From: Isoetes taiwanensis
Taxonomy: Eukaryota > Streptophyta > Lycopodiopsida > Isoetales > Isoetaceae
Assembly (NCBI GenBank): GCA_021234155.1
Contig: JAJEKV010000062.1
Coordinates: 1,074,261-1,138,260 of the forward strand
Direction: 5' to 3'
Length of the DNA: 64,000 nt
In this document: in pieces, positions 12,587 through 23,380 of the stretch
Layout: the number at the start of each line of letters is the position of its first letter
Numbering within the stretch: the first letter of the stretch is position 1
Made by a program: the position numbers and the translations under genes
Notes under the pieces: generated by a model
Database searches by the model: none
What the model was told of the DNA's origin: nothing
The model's input: the letters and a program-made list of their open reading frames with translations, nothing else

Positions 12587-13350
12587 GAAATGGCAAATAT
12601 GCAGCTCATCATAGGACCTAATATATTAATAGAAATCCTCTAGCTATCCATCTGAAAAAGCAAGATATTTGTACATGCAAGAATGTTTAAGCAAAAGATA
12701 GGATGCTTACCTAGGATGCTCACCGGCCCAAAAGTATGTCTAGCTCAATCTTCTAAACTATTATTTTAACTATTCGTTTTCAGAAGCAATATATGAAACA
12801 ATAGAAGAATTTCTGCTGATAGAGTGTCATATAAGAGTGCATGAAAAACAAATATCACTATAGCAACTGAGTTGAGGAGTGTCAAAAGAGTTTTGTTCTA
12901 TCTGCACGGACCACTTGTCGTTGTCAGCATGTATGTCTTAGCATAATGCTTCTTAGCATAATGCTTAAGCAACAAATTAGAACGTTGAATACTATGACAG
13001 CAGCTATAATTCAACATCTCAAACACTGCAATTATAAGGACATTGATTGCATGAAAGCTGGTTGTAAATACAACAAAAATGACAACCTAGGTGTTGAAGC
13101 CCATTTCAAATTGAAACCTGTACATGAAAATGTAGTTGAATCCATATGCGAAAACCAATGTTGATCCACAATCTCGCGTAGTTTGTACGCTTATAAAATG
13201 CGCATGAATGCCACTGCACGACATATTTGATTGCTATGGAGTACCTCATTTTGTAAACATGTGGTTCTCACATCTAAAATGTTCGAGACTGTGCGACTGA
13301 CTATATGAAAGACTCTTAGCGTCTAAAGCTATCATGTACCTGCCATAAAC

Positions 13351-13526
13351 CTCCAAAAACATAAGCGACATCATCAAGCACCATGGTAGATAGTTATAAC
13401 TATCTACCATGGTGCATTTCCCGATCCCTTGCCAAATCCTTCTCCCGAAGGGCGCTCAGTGCTGCCTGGTTAACCTCCAAAAACATAAGCGACATCATCA
13501 AGCACCATGGTAGATAGTTATAACTA
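13351..13526. repeat. 56-bp direct repeat separated by ~64 bp
   Basis: The block from 'cctccaaaaacataagcgac' to 'gttataactatct' occurs at 13351-13406 and 13471-13526. The intervening DNA holds the inverted half of the palindrome and 'cttctcccgaagggcgctca', which reads as a possible short exon (L-S-A-L-R-E-K-D-L-A-R-D) on the minus strand. Confidence 0.85.
13378..13415. repeat. Perfect 38-bp palindrome
   Basis: The sequence reads the same on both strands from 'gcaccatggtagatag' through the centre 'gttataac' to 'ctatctaccatggtgc'. One half plus its left flank is repeated directly 120 bases further on (13471-13526), so the palindrome seems to have been created when the region was copied and inverted. 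Confidence 0.95.
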
Positions 13527-15611
13527 TCTTGAATTAATGGAATAAGGAGATTTATGTCTAGTCTGGACATCTGTATCACACAGATTGGTCGCTGAAGGTG
13601 CTTTTGGATCAAACTTGCTATACTTATAGGCCAATAGTACATCATAAAAGATCAATCATATTGAGCTTACCTTTTTAATCGCTACAGCTTGGAGGAGGAG
13701 CTAAAAGAGCCTATAGAGCGAGCGTCCGAGTTTCCCAGAATCAATACGTAGTTTCTCGTAATACACCAAGTTTGTTGGCATCTTAAATTCCCCTGGCAAT
13801 TAAAAATTATGTGTAATCAACAATCAAGTTAACTATGCAACATGTACCCAGTGCCTAAACTAATGCTCACGCAAGTTTCATCATTTAAAGCAGATAGATT
13901 ATGCACCTCATTCTTGGGTACTTGAGCATCTGACACATTTACTTGAGCATTTTTGCCAACTCTTTCATTTTCAAAATCATTGTTGGCACTACAAATTACA
14001 ATATGGAATGCCCTAAAAATGCTACATGGAATAACAAATCTGGGCAATGCATCTATGACAAACCAGCCTACTATGAATCCAACTCGACCAAAACCCTCTT
14101 ATTTAGAAGCTTCAAAACTAAAGATTTATATGCTTCTTATAATTCAAAAAGAGATTCTAGCCTACACATGGGCTCTGGAAATTTACGGGCTACAGAATGT
14201 GAGCTAAAACTATGCGCTATTTGAAAGCGTTGCAGAATCTGAAACTAAATCCATCATAGAACACAAATTAAAACATATAAAAAGATGTTAAAGGATACTG
14301 ACCAATTTGTAGTAGAATTTCATTCCATATAGGGTACTGAGAAGGGTAGAAACATGCATCCATCTGTCTTTCTGCTGCCACTCAATTGTAGAACTGCAAA
14401 TAAGTAAAATATTGTTCATTTAGCAATGCAGATCTAAATACGCTAAAAGCATGATAGCATGATGAGACAATCTATTGTGTACAGACCTATTTCGAAGCCC
14501 TTGCAATGCAATTTCAAATTGCCGCGATTTGCTAGCAAATTTTAATCAAAGATACAACCTCAGCCAATACCTCTAACACTCATTTTTTTGCAGAGACAAA
14601 ATTTGCATGCAAGTAAAAGAATACCAGTTCTTATTCCAAGGATTAAAGAATTTCCTAAACAGCAGCACCACCCACAGTATAATTATTCTTAGATAGAAAA
14701 AACCAATAAAGTAAATTCTAAAAAGCATATTTAGACTAACCTGGAAGTGACTGTATATTGCGCGGCCTTTAGATTTGCTTGTGTGATTTTATTATCTATT
14801 GAACCTCTTAAGTAAATGCATTCAAATAGCAAAAGTATGAATGCATCAAGATCATCCTGGAACATCATTCATGGCAGGAAGCAACTTTGACTGCAAAGAG
14901 ACAATGCCGTCTAGTGCCTTCTGCTCAGTCAATGATGTCTAGTGCCTTTTGCTCTAGCAAATCCCGCATTAGAAGTACACTTTTAAGTATCATAAACATG
15001 TATATATTCAAGTGAGCTTACTTGTAATCTATGTTGTGCATATGGACCGAACGTTGAGCCATGGTGTCTGCCCTAGTCTATTCCACTAAATGAAGCCATT
15101 GAAAATGCATAGTGAGGATGATGCTTTCTTCCTCACATGCATCAAGAGACCATGATTTATTGCACAACCCATCATCAGCACAATCATATGCAGTCCATAA
15201 CAACAAGTATGAAAGTTAATTGTGACTCATACCATAAGAGAAAAAAAATGTTAAACTCATACCCAACAGCAAAATCTTACAACAATGATTGGATCATGAA
15301 TCTAGAGGCCACTTACCTGCCCAATCTAGCTTTGTTCTAGCCAATCTCCTACCCCAGTTAATTAAAAACAATTCCGATAAGAGCTCCTGTGATAATATAG
15401 AGCTTAGGCAATACATGATCTGTTAGGGCTAAATGCAGAGTCTGCTAGAACACCACAGGAAAACACAGAGTATGAGCAATCATGGTATGGCAGAGGCAGA
15501 CATATGTGCTCCATACATTTTTCCTCAAGTATTTGGAGCCCCGAGCTTGTTTTAACCTGGAAAAAACGAAGTAAAATGAAGACAAATAATTCAAGAGAAA
15601 AACCTTACAAC

Positions 15612-15690
15612 AACGATAGGATCCTAGGGCAATCAGGTTGCATCCCTACAACCATATAGGCGTCATCCATGCTAATGTAGTGGTGCTGCA
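15612..15690 (-). CDS. Possible internal exon, family unknown
   Basis: Minus strand: a good 3' splice site ('tttttgttgcag') precedes about 26 codons reading H-H-Y-I-S-M-D-D-A-Y-M-V-V-G-M-Q-P-D, and 'TT|gtaagg' follows as a donor. Length and signals fit a plant internal exon. No family is recognised, and neighbouring exons were not found with confidence. Confidence 0.35.
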
Positions 15691-16268
15691 ACAAAAATAT
15701 TTCAAAGTGGTGCACTGAATTGCACACAGAAGAAGCAAGCATCATATACAAAGCTTTAAAAGATTGAACATGCATGCGCAGAAGACGTCTCTGTTTGGAG
15801 ATCAGATGCATCTCAAAAATGATTCAACCGGAATTCCACAAAAATAGGAAAATACGCAAGAGACAACCTACTCCTATTTCTAATCTATCCGGCAAATCCA
15901 CGATATTCTCCATGCCATTCATCACGACATACGCATGCCGGATTGGAAGGACCGAAATCAGAAAGGGGCAAAAATTGAAACCCCAAACTAAGCTAAGAAA
16001 ATTTTTCCGATTTTTGGCAAATCGGAATTGTTTTCCGGCCGCTAAAACCCTCGAAATCTTAGGAAATCAAGTTAAGAGAAAATTCTAAAAAAAATTCGGA
16101 ACCCCGGAGAAACTGAATTTAAACAATAGGATACCACAATCTTCTTAAAAACGCAAGGACTGACATTATTTTAGTATTGATTTGGCAAACCTGTGGATCA
16201 CTAGAGTCGCTTGGGTTATCAATGGCCCCTTCACTCTCGGTTGCCTTATCAATTAGATCCTTGTTAAC

Positions 16269-17484
16269 CTATGAATCTATTTTATTGTTGCTTGCATCAC
16301 CCGCAAGGGAGGCAAGGATATTCCCTATGTTCGCCTTCATCACATTACTTTGAGCAGCCAGTTTAGCAACCACTTGGTCATTACTTTCCTTATCAGGCCG
16401 TGGATTACTAGTTCCCTCACCAGAACCATCGTCCATCTTTGAATTGGACAAGTCTACGAGGCTTTTGATTGCTGAAGATTTCAAGTTGCCATAAGAGCCT
16501 TTAGGAGAATTGGCAAGTACATGCATGAGGAATGGTTCAAGAAAGTCTTTGGTCTGCTCATCACTCACAAAGCAGTGACATCTTCTAACACCCATAAGAG
16601 CCTCTGGGCAATATAACCTCCAACATGAAGCTCCAAGCACGTTGTATCAATTGGAGCAAATGCCTCGACGAGGTAAGCAGCCATAGATGGGGGAAATCCA
16701 TTTTATTTAAGGGGCCCTTCTCCTTAGTTAGTAGCTCGTACTTGATTTCACCACTTAGGAGAGGGTCCTGATCCTCATCCTCTTCTGAATCATCATGTTC
16801 CTGATCCTGATCCTAATTCGTATGATAGAATATAGTTGTTAAGTCTGGATCATCTAGAAGAAAACATTCTCATGCACTGCTATTGTCACCCTTGGCCTTA
16901 GCATTATCATATTTCTCGTCTGACAGCATGGATATCATAATGAAGATCACATGTGCCATCTTCCGTGCTGTTCGCAGCTCATTATCCTTAACATCATATA
17001 TTAGGCATCCCTCCCTAATAACTTTGAGGCACTCCAGATCATGAGCAGCGGATAGTGCATGCAGATGTGAGTCACCCGAAGGACAAACAATGACAATAGT
17101 AAAGGACCTCTCAGTTGTCAATCCTATACAGCTGGTAAAGAAGATGATGTTGTCCTTCTGGTTCATGCCAATATCTCCTCTCCCACCCCTGCTGTCCAAC
17201 ACAAAGAGTGATATGTTTCTAAGGTAAGTAGTTGATTCTAGCAAGAGACCTTTGTACCCAATGGAGACTGAATATTGGACAATGTCTTCTTCTCCAGTAA
17301 TCTTCTTCACAAGGGCCACTTTTCTTCTCAACTCGGCCAGTACCTTAGAGGGTAGAGTCTCTTTATGTTTTGCATTTTTAGCCTTCCAATTCTTTAGGAA
17401 GTCCTTTGACCAGAATACAAACTTCTTGATGTCATCACTACTGACCTTGTATTTGTCCAGCAATCCAATTTCAGATAATGCCAC
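16269..17484 (-). pseudogene. DNA-methylase-like C-terminal half
   Basis: In 16870-17484, L-F-V-L-D-S-R-G-G-R-G-D-I-G lies where the catalytic motif IV (D/N/S-P-P-W/Y) would be; it reads D-S-R-G, so the catalytic prolines are lost or the alignment is wrong. It is followed by S-F-T-I-V-I-V-C-P-S-G-D and A-H-V-I-F-I-M-I, the usual beta strands after motif IV. After frameshifts near 16.7 kb, a segment reading C-L-E-L-H-V-G-G-Y-I-A then G-V-R-R-C-H-C-F-V-S-D (16.65-16.55 kb) resembles motif I of the C-terminal type ('D-x-F-x-G-x-G-T-x-x-x-A ... G-R-R-x-x-x-x-E'). An acidic linker lies at 16.83-16.76 kb. Certainly not active as it stands. Confidence 0.45.
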
Positions 17485-18054
17485 ATCCCCAATAGCCTTT
17501 GTTACTCAGCTCCTACATCTGACTTCATTATACGTACATCCTTCACATGGCTACAGCACTCAACGAAGGACATTCTATCCTTAGTGAAAGTACTCTTCTT
17601 GTATAAGACTTCCTTCTTCAGGCACTGGTCTAAAATCCAAATGGTCTCAGTGTCGTCTAGCCCCTGAGTCTTTCTCATCTATGTCACATTCAAGTCAAAG
17701 ATGCTTACATCAACAGAAGGCACCCTACCCATAGTATCTGACAGCTTCTTTTGTGCATAAGCGTCCCAGAATTCATTCCACTTGAGCCATACTGCCTCCT
17801 TACAAAAGACAATCTTATACGAGTCTGTTGGACCTGACCTACTAGATGTGCTATCAGAAGGATCTGCAATGTCATCACCACCTTTTTTCTTTGATTTTCT
17901 TGGAGTCTTCTTCTTCTCCTGTATAATTGTCTGTGACAGAGTCCATTCCAGCAGCTTGAACGCCTCAGACTTTGACCCGCCCTGTCTGGTGGGTAATGGG
18001 CAGCCATATTCCACCCACTGTTGACGGGCGTGGCGCAGTTGCTCCACGTATGGA

Positions 18055-18337
18055 CTATAATAGTACAGACATTGAATAAGTAAACACGCCGGGCGCGATT
18101 TGAATAGAACTGAATTGATCAGAAACACGCCTGGCGTGAAATGAATTAAGCTACTAATGCAATTCACGCCAGGTGTGCTTTTAAAACAAAGCAATTCATG
18201 TCAGGCGTGGTTTTAAAGCAATTGAATTCATGCCAGGCGTGCTTTTAAATCAATTGAATTTACGCCGGGGGTGAATTCAATTGATTTAAAAGCACGCCTG
18301 ACTATTAAAATGATAACATCCTAATGTAGTTAACTAC
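18055..18337 (-). repeat. Intron 2 packed with CACGCC palindromes
   Basis: This 283-bp intron is largely made of variants of a 13-bp palindrome: at 18085 (CACGCCGGGCGCG), 18126-18138 (CACGCCTGGCGTG, perfect), 18165-18177, 18197-18209, 18229-18241 and 18261-18273, with a half site at 18293. The last three units form a 27-bp perfect inverted repeat (18234-18260 and 18274-18300) whose 13-base loop is itself a variant of the motif. Spacers are A/T-rich and share 'caattgaatt'. Confidence 0.9.
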
Positions 18338-18825
18338 CTTTTGTATAGAAATGTCTTCCCCATTTCATTTAAAGTTGCACTAATCTCAGCCATATCTGCA
18401 GGTGAAGTATTGGCATCCAAGAGTCGACACCTCCTATACACATAGTAATTGTAGAACATGGTTTGACCTGTTTGTTCTGCCTGCCTGATGAGGGCCCTTT
18501 CTGCCTCAACAAAATGCTGCCCGTCGATGATGACGAATTTAATGTTATCATTTGATAATAACTCCTCGGCGTTCGTCCACACAGCAGGCTTGTTCGAAAT
18601 CATATCCCAAGGTAACACATCTGCTGGCATAGGCATTTGACCTGGATTACTAATCATGCTCTGAACAATCCTCATGGCATGTGCTGGATCATATCTTCTG
18701 CTAACATAAATGGAGCTTGGTGAACGGATGAGGGACTTCACATGGATCTGAAAAGTTGCCTTAAGCCCACATGGATAATGGTCAGAGTACTTATTCAGCT
18801 TGTTCATGGCCTCTAGATGCGCCAC
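18334..18825 (-). CDS. ParB-like segment of the methylase-like gene
   Basis: Part of exon 2. The key block is I-K-F-V-I-I-D-G-Q-H-F-V-E-A-E-R-A-L (~18547-18495), which matches the ParB/sulfiredoxin-fold hallmark 'hhhh-D-G-x-H-R-hxAh'. Here Phe replaces the usual Arg after His. Upstream, S-R-R-Y-D-P-A-H-A-M-R-I-V-Q-S-M resembles the ParB 'D-x-x-h-x-x-h-x-x-S-h' stretch. In bacteria this fold binds CTP or acts as a nuclease/anti-terminator and is often placed N-terminal to DNA methylases. The frame is open between the TAG at 18841 and the donor site at 18338. I infer a fold, not an activity. Confidence 0.55.
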   Translation of the reverse strand: MAHLEAMNKLNKYSDHYPCGLKATFQIHVKSLIRSPSSIYVSRRYDPAHAMRIVQSMISNPGQMPMPADVLPWDMISNKPAVWTNAEELLSNDNIKFVIIDGQHFVEAERALIRQAEQTGQTMFYNYYVYRRCRLLDANTSPADMAEISATLNEMGKTFLYKR

Positions 18826-19478
18826 CCTGTCCTTTTCATTCTAAAAAACAGAAGCCTCCAAGCCTTCGACAACTGCAGGTTGAACATCCTTCCGTAGATT
18901 TAGGACCCTCCTAGAAGCTTTCAAGTCAGCTAATTCTCTAGCTTGCTGCAAATAGTGACTTGGTGTCGGTTTATTGAACATGCCTCTACGCACAGCTGTA
19001 ATCCCGTGGCAAATAGATATTGGCGTAACTGCTACATTGGTGGGCCAGCCATACTTAAAACATGTCTCACCGTTCACATCTGTCTTCATGAACGTATCTT
19101 TGTATGCAATAGCTCTACAATGAGTAAGTCTGAGCAGATCTTTCTTCTGCTTATGTGTCATCTCCAAGAGCAATTTGCAGTTGGTGTTGTCTTCTTCCTC
19201 ACAAGAGATTAGGATCCCTTGTTTGGTCATCTTGTCTGCTTCCTTTTTCCTCGAGAAGAGCGTTAAGTCGAGCTTGCCATTTGTCTTGGCGAGGTCAACG
19301 TACCACTCGGCACCCTCGTCCATTTCCTCTTCATGGCACGCAGGGTCAGTGGTTGCTATAAGAATAAGCCCTTCATCATCTAAGGTGAGATCATATGGTA
19401 TTGCATCTGGGTCGTCTACCCTTGGTTTCTTACCAGGAATAGACCTTAAATTATTAGGGGTTTTCTTCCTCTTGGGCA

Positions 19479-20008
19479 CTGCAAAAGAAGATGAACATTA
19501 TTTAGAATACTTTTCAGACTCTAGCTCTCTCTCAAAAAAAAAAAAAAAAAATACTTTTCAGAACAGGAGATCACACGTGGCGTGAATTTAAAGCTAAATT
19601 AGTATAATTCACGCTTGGCGTGTTGGTAGCTCCTATTGTGAACCATGCTTGACGTGAACTTGAAGCTAAATTCGTAGGCATCCACATTTTAAGCTATGTA
19701 CCCTTTATGCATCTATATTTCACACTATGCACCCTCATTGAAGACTGCTATCTGTAATTGTCAAACCTCTAGTTCACGCTGAGCGTGAACCTCGCTATTT
19801 ATAACTACTAAGAATTATATTCTAAATGGGTGTGTACCCCTCTGTTAAAACTACTAAGAACTATATTCAAAAAAACTGAGCAAAATTATATTCTAAAAAA
19901 CAGAGAATCAGAGCATTAACTGAAGCTTGCAAGGAAATAACTCAAACTCATGCAAAGCATAATACTCTCTACACAGTGTATTCTGTGGCGAAAAAGCATA
20001 TTAAATAC
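19479..20008 (-). repeat. Intron 1 with four CACGCC-type palindromes
   Basis: Variants occur at 19574-19584 (CACGTGGCGTG), 19610-19622 (CACGCTTGGCGTG), 19644-19656 (CATGCTTGACGTG) and 19775-19787 (CACGCTGAGCGTG, perfect). A 17-base A run lies near 19533-19550. The intron carries GT at its 5' end (20008-20007) and AG at 19480-19479. Confidence 0.85.
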
Positions 20009-20111
20009 CTTGAATAGAGGTCTGATCAACATCCTCTGAAACTTGAGAAGAGCCGGGTTTTGAGTTTCCTCTGCCCCGTCCGCCTCGACCACCTCTCGTT
20101 TTAGAAGACAT

Positions 20112-20955
20112 CTCCGGATCGCCTAGTAACAGTGTCGGAAGGTCGTCTGGATAAGCGCTCGAGCTGCTCGAAGATAACGAGCTGCCAAAAAATAGCTTTT
20201 TCTACCTGTACGAGAAATTTGAATTTCAAGAAAACTCAATGTGCAGTTTCATAATATTCTTGACACAAAAAAATAATAATGACGAAGATTCACTTTCAAA
20301 AAAAAAAAAAGAACCCGTCCGCCGACTTCTTTCATTGAGTTTTTAAAAACCAATCTACCGTGTTCTTTCATTGATTACTTTTATACCACCTAAATGTAGT
20401 TAACCTAATCTTTCTTCTAATTCGAATTTTTCCCGACCGCCTGCATTTCCATAGCGCCTGTGATTTCGAGAACTCGAATCGGCTTCTCAAGAATGGCTAC
20501 AGAATTCTGGTACGCATCCTATAGCTTGTACAATAATTTCCAATAATAGGCGTCTGAATAGGCAATTGTCTGCAGTGTCGAAGATGAATGTTTCATGTTA
20601 ACTACAAATTAGAAAAGGAAAGTAGGATTATGCAAGATCGACTCCATCGATCCGACTGCAAACTGTCATGGAATTCTGCTCGGGGATAAGTATGTCCGAG
20701 TTACAGTGATTAACTGATGCGCTATGGATGAAGCTTTACCTCGCAGACACCCTGCTGGGGATACAGTTGGTGAAAGTGTTGGAACTTTTGTTGCATGGCC
20801 AAGAAACCGCTTAAAAAAAGTATGTAACATGTATTATATTGTAGAAATATAGAAGTAGACAAAATTTGTTGTATTGATTGGCAAAATTTTACAATTATAA
20901 TCTGGATAAACCAGACATACAAAAACCCAGACTGCTTCAAGCTTCCATTTCCATT
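20112..20955. other. Upstream region of the ParB/methylase-like gene
   Basis: About 840 bases with no gene. This should hold the promoter of the minus-strand gene starting at 20111, but I see no convincing TATA box. A 12-base A run is present near 20299. Confidence 0.4.
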
Positions 20956-21312
20956 CTAGGGCGTAGTGAATTCTTCAGGTAAAACCTCAGGCTCCAGCTC
21001 CACCTCCCCTGCCTGCTCCACCACCACCTCCTGCTCCTGGTCCTGCTCCATTGGTTGAGGCATTGCGTTGTATGTCACCTGCGGTAGTGGTTCGTGTTGA
21101 GGCATGCGGGCATAGAGGCTGGCTACTAAGAAACGAAGCTCGTGATTTTGAATCTCAAGCTGGCGGTTGTGAGACTCGCTCTCGATCAATGCATGAACAG
21201 CATTATCGAAGTGGTCAGATAATACAGCCAGTCTCCGTATGATGTCACGGGCCTCAGAGCCCAGATGTAAAATGGCCCTGCGCTCTGCATTCATCAACAT
21301 CACTTGATCCAA
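20956..21312 (-). CDS. Coiled-coil/acidic ORF, possible last exon
   Basis: An open frame of about 118 codons. Residues ~1-75 are helical with a heptad look (D-I-I-R-R-L-A-V-L-S-D-H-F ... L-E-I-Q-N-H-E-L-R-F-L), then a proline/glutamine/glutamate-rich acidic tail ending E-E-F-T-T-P. The frame stays open upstream for a few codons (A-P-V-Q-Y-L-D-Q), preceded by 'cccctctaag', a possible 3' splice site. I do not recognise the family. It lies upstream of, and in the same direction as, the ParB/methylase-like gene, and a perfect CACGCCTGGCGTG site follows at 21641, so it may belong to the same element. Confidence 0.4.
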   Translation of the reverse strand: MDQVMLMNAERRAILHLGSEARDIIRRLAVLSDHFDNAVHALIESESHNRQLEIQNHELRFLVASLYARMPQHEPLPQVTYNAMPQPMEQDQEQEVVVEQAGEVELEPEVLPEEFTTP

Positions 21313-21445
21313 GTATTGGACTGGAGCTTAGAGGGGCTTCAACCGGACTGAAGCCGACCTGTGTGTTTGCTGCCTTAAATGGACGTAACCCACTATTGCA
21401 TCTTGTTCACCAACTGGGTGATTTATGTAACTTGGCATCTAACAA

Positions 21446-21640
21446 TAGGAAGTTAGAGAATAGAATAGAATAGAATATGATTTTATCGTCCACGGAGACC
21501 AACTGGCCTATGGGACCCAAGTAAAGAGAGAGCAGCAGGCGTATTACTACCAGGATTAAAAAACCCCCGCCCCGAAGGGTTTTCGGGGGAAAAACCCTAG
21601 TAGCAATAAGGATGCTGACATACTGCACAGTATCAGTATT
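21446..21640 (-). mobile_element. 5'-truncated LINE 3' end with the best-preserved hairpin
   Basis: Minus-strand copy: 'agaatagaatagaatagaat' is the (TATTC)n tail, then 'gatttta tcgtccacggag', 'gaccaactggcctatgggac' and the hairpin at about 21539-21606 with arms 'attactaccagg' and 'cctagtagcaat' flanking 'cccccgccccgaagggttttcgggg'-type sequence. It ends abruptly next to a CACGCCTGGCGTG palindrome (21641-21653). Confidence 0.85.
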
Positions 21641-21653
21641 CACGCCTGGCGTG
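21641..21653. repeat. Perfect CACGCCTGGCGTG palindrome
   Basis: Isolated copy of the 13-bp palindrome that fills the introns of the ParB/methylase-like gene 1.5 kb away. It sits exactly where the LINE 3' fragment begins, so the LINE may have inserted next to it. Confidence 0.85.
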
Positions 21654-21719
21654 TTATATTTATTACATATCTCTTACCTACTATATTTTTAACTTCGACA
21701 TACAGGAGGGCGCTTATGG

Positions 21720-22060
21720 AGGGCGCTTAGGGTTTCAGCCCTGCTCTTTTGCTCATAACTCGGGATTCCGGTGTCAGATTCAGGTGTTCTTGGGCTCATT
21801 GGAAAGCTTATCGAACGAGCTTTCCGTCGGTGTATGATTTGTATGGTGTTTCCTCTGTTTTAGTCGATGGAATCCACCTGACAGTCCCGGCCCTCTTTTG
21901 GCGGTGCTAGGGTTTGGCTGCAATTTCTTTTGGCCATAACTTCTGGATCTGGTGGCAGTTTTGGGTGTGTTTGGGCTTGTTGGAAAGCTCTTTGAGTACT
22001 CTATCCAATGGTGTTTAAGCTTTTCAGAGATTGGCCTGTTAGAAAAGACGGTTCAGCTCT
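21720..22060 (+). repeat. Diverged two-unit repeat related to 3.4-3.8 kb
   Basis: Contains two units with 'ataactcgggattccggtgtcag ... ggaaagcttatcgaacg' and 'ataacttctggatctggtggcag ... ggaaagctctttgagtac' (positions ~21760 and ~21940). The same sentence structure (description of an 'ataact', a 'ggtgtcag', then 'ttggaaagct') is seen at 3.44-3.80 kb. Probably remnants of one repeat family. No coding sense. Confidence 0.6.
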
Positions 22061-23380
22061 GAAACTTCGGCCTCTGAAACTTTGCACACGAACGAACGAA
22101 CGGCTTTCAGATAAGTTTTCTGTTTCATTTTGAATCAAGGCAATGACCAATTCTGTTAGCTTGGGGTAGCATATATTTTGATTTCAAGACATTGCATTTA
22201 GTAAAGACATTTTCTGGCATGTTAGTCACTCTAATTTGCTCTCTACTTTTCTCTGGCTTTGAGATTTCTTTAGCTCTTAAGTTTATAAGAGAGATCAAAT
22301 ATTTCTAGTTTATATTCAGACACAAATTAGGGAATACAAAATCTTTAGGGGCTGCATAGGCAAGGCAAATGCATTTGAGTAAAAGGTGGACGGAATAAGT
22401 TACGGGACAGAGAGGCTCAGCCTCCGCCGTACACCAGGATAGCGAGGGCTGGACCCACCAACTGGTAATCGGACCACTATAAACTCCCGCCATAGAATAA
22501 CAACCAGCATGAAAAGACAGCATGAAAAGACACAATGCATATGTATATAAGTGTGGTATTTGTAGTCAAAAAGGAGATCGATATGCTAATGGACCGAGGG
22601 GTCTAACCCCCATAGGCCAGGATAGCGAGGGCACGACCCTCCAACCGGTTCCCCGGATCACCAAAATGATCAAGGAGAACCTAAAGACTTTAATAAATAA
22701 TAGCTTACAAGTGCTCTTACATCAAAGTGCTTGAGGATGTGTTGCAGATTATGTGAAGACATCTATAGAATAATCAAAAACCATGTTTGGGACTCTACAA
22801 GAAGTTTTGTCAACTGCAGAATGTCCAACAAAGTGGAACATGGAATAGCATAATCAATTATGTTTGCAGCCTTCAAAAACTCAAGATGAGGACTTTCATC
22901 TAATCGGTTTTTTCATTTGAATTGAATAGCTAGTAACACACAAAACAAGGGAAGGGTGATACCACTATCCACATAACTGATGATTGATCTTTTATTTCTT
23001 TTATCATCATTAGGTATAAATATAGATTGGCTGTTGTAAGCTATGAAATTGGACGGTTTCTTTGCACAATGCATCAGTTCTATCAACATAGTATATGCAT
23101 GCTATGTATGAAATTAGGAAGTTTCTTTAGACGCTTTACACTAATATAAATCTGACTATTAGGCGCGACTACATAAGTTGGGGATTGTGTTAACATAGTG
23201 TAGTTAGAATATTTCAAGATGGTTTATAAACATGGACCTCCTCAACACGTGATGTTATGTTGACAAGAAATTACTACATATTCATAGCTCCGGATTGGAG
23301 CTCTAATCAATTACTAATCGAGTTTAGTTTAGAGTTTTTGCAGCCTAACAATAATGGCGTGGGAAAAATCCAAAATCCGT
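22061..23380. other. Unassigned AT-rich DNA
   Basis: No gene recognised. Two loosely similar segments containing 'ccaggatagcgagggc' lie near 22434 and 22618 (about 185 bases apart) and may be parts of a repeat. The rest shows no clear structure. Confidence 0.4.

Larger units (their letters stand above)
9876..16268. other. AT-rich region with scattered possible exons
   Basis: About 6.4 kb without a recognisable protein. On the minus strand a few short open segments are bounded by fair splice signals (near 10.2, 12.5, 13.4 and 15.7 kb) and could be small exons of an intron-rich host gene, but I cannot link them or name a family. The striking structure is the perfect palindrome at 13378-13415. 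Confidence 0.4.
16269..20111 (-). pseudogene. Damaged spliced gene: ParB-like plus DNA-methylase-like protein
   Basis: Minus strand. Exon 1 (20009-20111) starts M-S-S-K-T-R-G-G-R-G-G and ends CAAG|gtattt. Exon 2 starts at 19478 after 'cttcttttgcag' and runs to 18338 (AAAAG|gtagtt). Exon 3 starts at 18054 after 'ctattatag'. Phases match at both introns. Order: a basic RG-rich start, a charged unrecognised region (~19.48-18.85 kb), a ParB-like segment (~18.75-18.40 kb), and a C-terminal half resembling N4/N6 DNA methylases of the type with motif IV before motif I. Damage: TAG at 18841-18843 and 17679-17681, a frameshift near 17510, TGA near 16868, another stop and shift near 16.65-16.83 kb. The ParB plus methylase combination is known from phage and bacterial proteins; I do not know a described plant example. 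Function would be DNA binding with base methylation (inference). Confidence 0.6.

Noticed and set aside
16870-17484. GTP-binding or chaperone protein for the open frame with G-Y-K-G-L-L-L
   Set aside because: No P-loop or other nucleotide motif; order and strand pattern fit the methylase reading better, though not conclusively.
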